Assembly: GCA_964405325.1 (NCBI GenBank)
Contig: CAYONM010000240.1
Coordinates: 1-5,653, forward strand
Origin: CAYONM01 sp964405325
GTDB taxonomy: Bacteria > Planctomycetota > UBA11346
DNA length: 5,653 nucleotides
Reading direction: 5' to 3'
Under the pieces are notes generated by a model. That model saw only the letters and a program-made list of their open reading frames with translations, did not search any database and was not told where the DNA came from. Numbering within the stretch: position 1 is the first letter of the stretch; each line of letters begins with the position of its first letter. The position numbers were made by a program, and so were the translations under genes. Positions 5,477 to 5,653 of the stretch are shown piece by piece.

Positions 5477-5653
5477 CCGCCTTGGCTATGCGAGCGCTTG
5501 AGGCTGACAGACGTGGGCTGCGCTGGATGCAGAATCGGTGTGGGCTGTTTGCTGGAGAACAGCTCGCTGAACGCGGTTGAGATGCGGGTTTGGTAGGCGC
5601 GGATTCTGTGCAAGTTGTTGGAGTGACTGTATTAGTGCATGGCAACAAAAATA

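Larger units (their letters stand above)
5353..5653. other. Non-coding tail with inverted repeats, no convincing gene
   Basis: I recognise no gene here. On the minus strand a 63-codon open frame (5631 to a TGA at 5442-5440; its end reads GGLKNFFVFSGRR) contains no ATG; the only possible start is a TTG at 5613 without ribosome site, and a TAA at 5634-5632 precedes it. It is followed by a terminator-like hairpin, so it might be the decayed 3' end of a gene, but it matches no family I know. The remainder, to the window edge, shows no structure I can support. Confidence 0.5.

Noticed and set aside
1..5653. CRISPR arrays, tRNA and rRNA genes
   Set aside because: No regularly spaced direct repeats of suitable length and no tRNA arm patterns or rRNA segments were found by eye on either strand.

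Overview
The window looks like an accessory chromosomal stretch from a moderately GC-rich proteobacterium, most likely a gammaproteobacterium. This rests on the integron-type integrase, the IS3-family remnant and the general protein style; no marker gene fixes the taxon. The left third (integrase and its flanks) is visibly less GC-rich than the centre, where the glycosidase and its regulator prefer G or C in third codon positions. That fits different histories for the two parts.

Layout from left to right. Positions 1-196 are non-coding. They hold an inverted repeat built from GGAAT-N-ATTCC-like palindromes and a candidate attI core site (GTTGGGC on the minus strand). Positions 197-1546 (+) encode a 449-residue integron-type tyrosine recombinase with an intact active site and about 110 extra N-terminal residues resembling a second core-binding domain. 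Positions 1547-1944 are non-coding and repeat-rich: short CGCAGAG and GCCAAG repeats, a long hairpin and a GGGGC-TGC-GCCCC hairpin, between convergent genes. Positions 1945-4116 (-) encode a family 3 glycoside hydrolase. It is divergent from a LacI-family repressor at 4172-5164 (+), with 55 bp between the start codons and a LacI-type palindrome running into the repressor's own start codon. A 5'- and 3'-truncated IS3-family OrfB fragment (5164-5352) begins immediately at the repressor stop. Positions 5353-5653 hold two more inverted repeats, one shaped like a minus-strand intrinsic terminator, and no convincing gene.

Functionally there are two modules. One is a recombination module: the integrase plus a possible attI, with any cassettes expected to the left, outside the window. 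The other is a small sugar-use module: a cytoplasmic beta-glycosidase and the LacI-type regulator that probably controls it and itself. No transporter is present. No obviously new system is visible. The points most worth a second look are the integrase N-terminal extension, the repeat and attI-like region in front of it, and the operator overlapping a probably leaderless repressor start.
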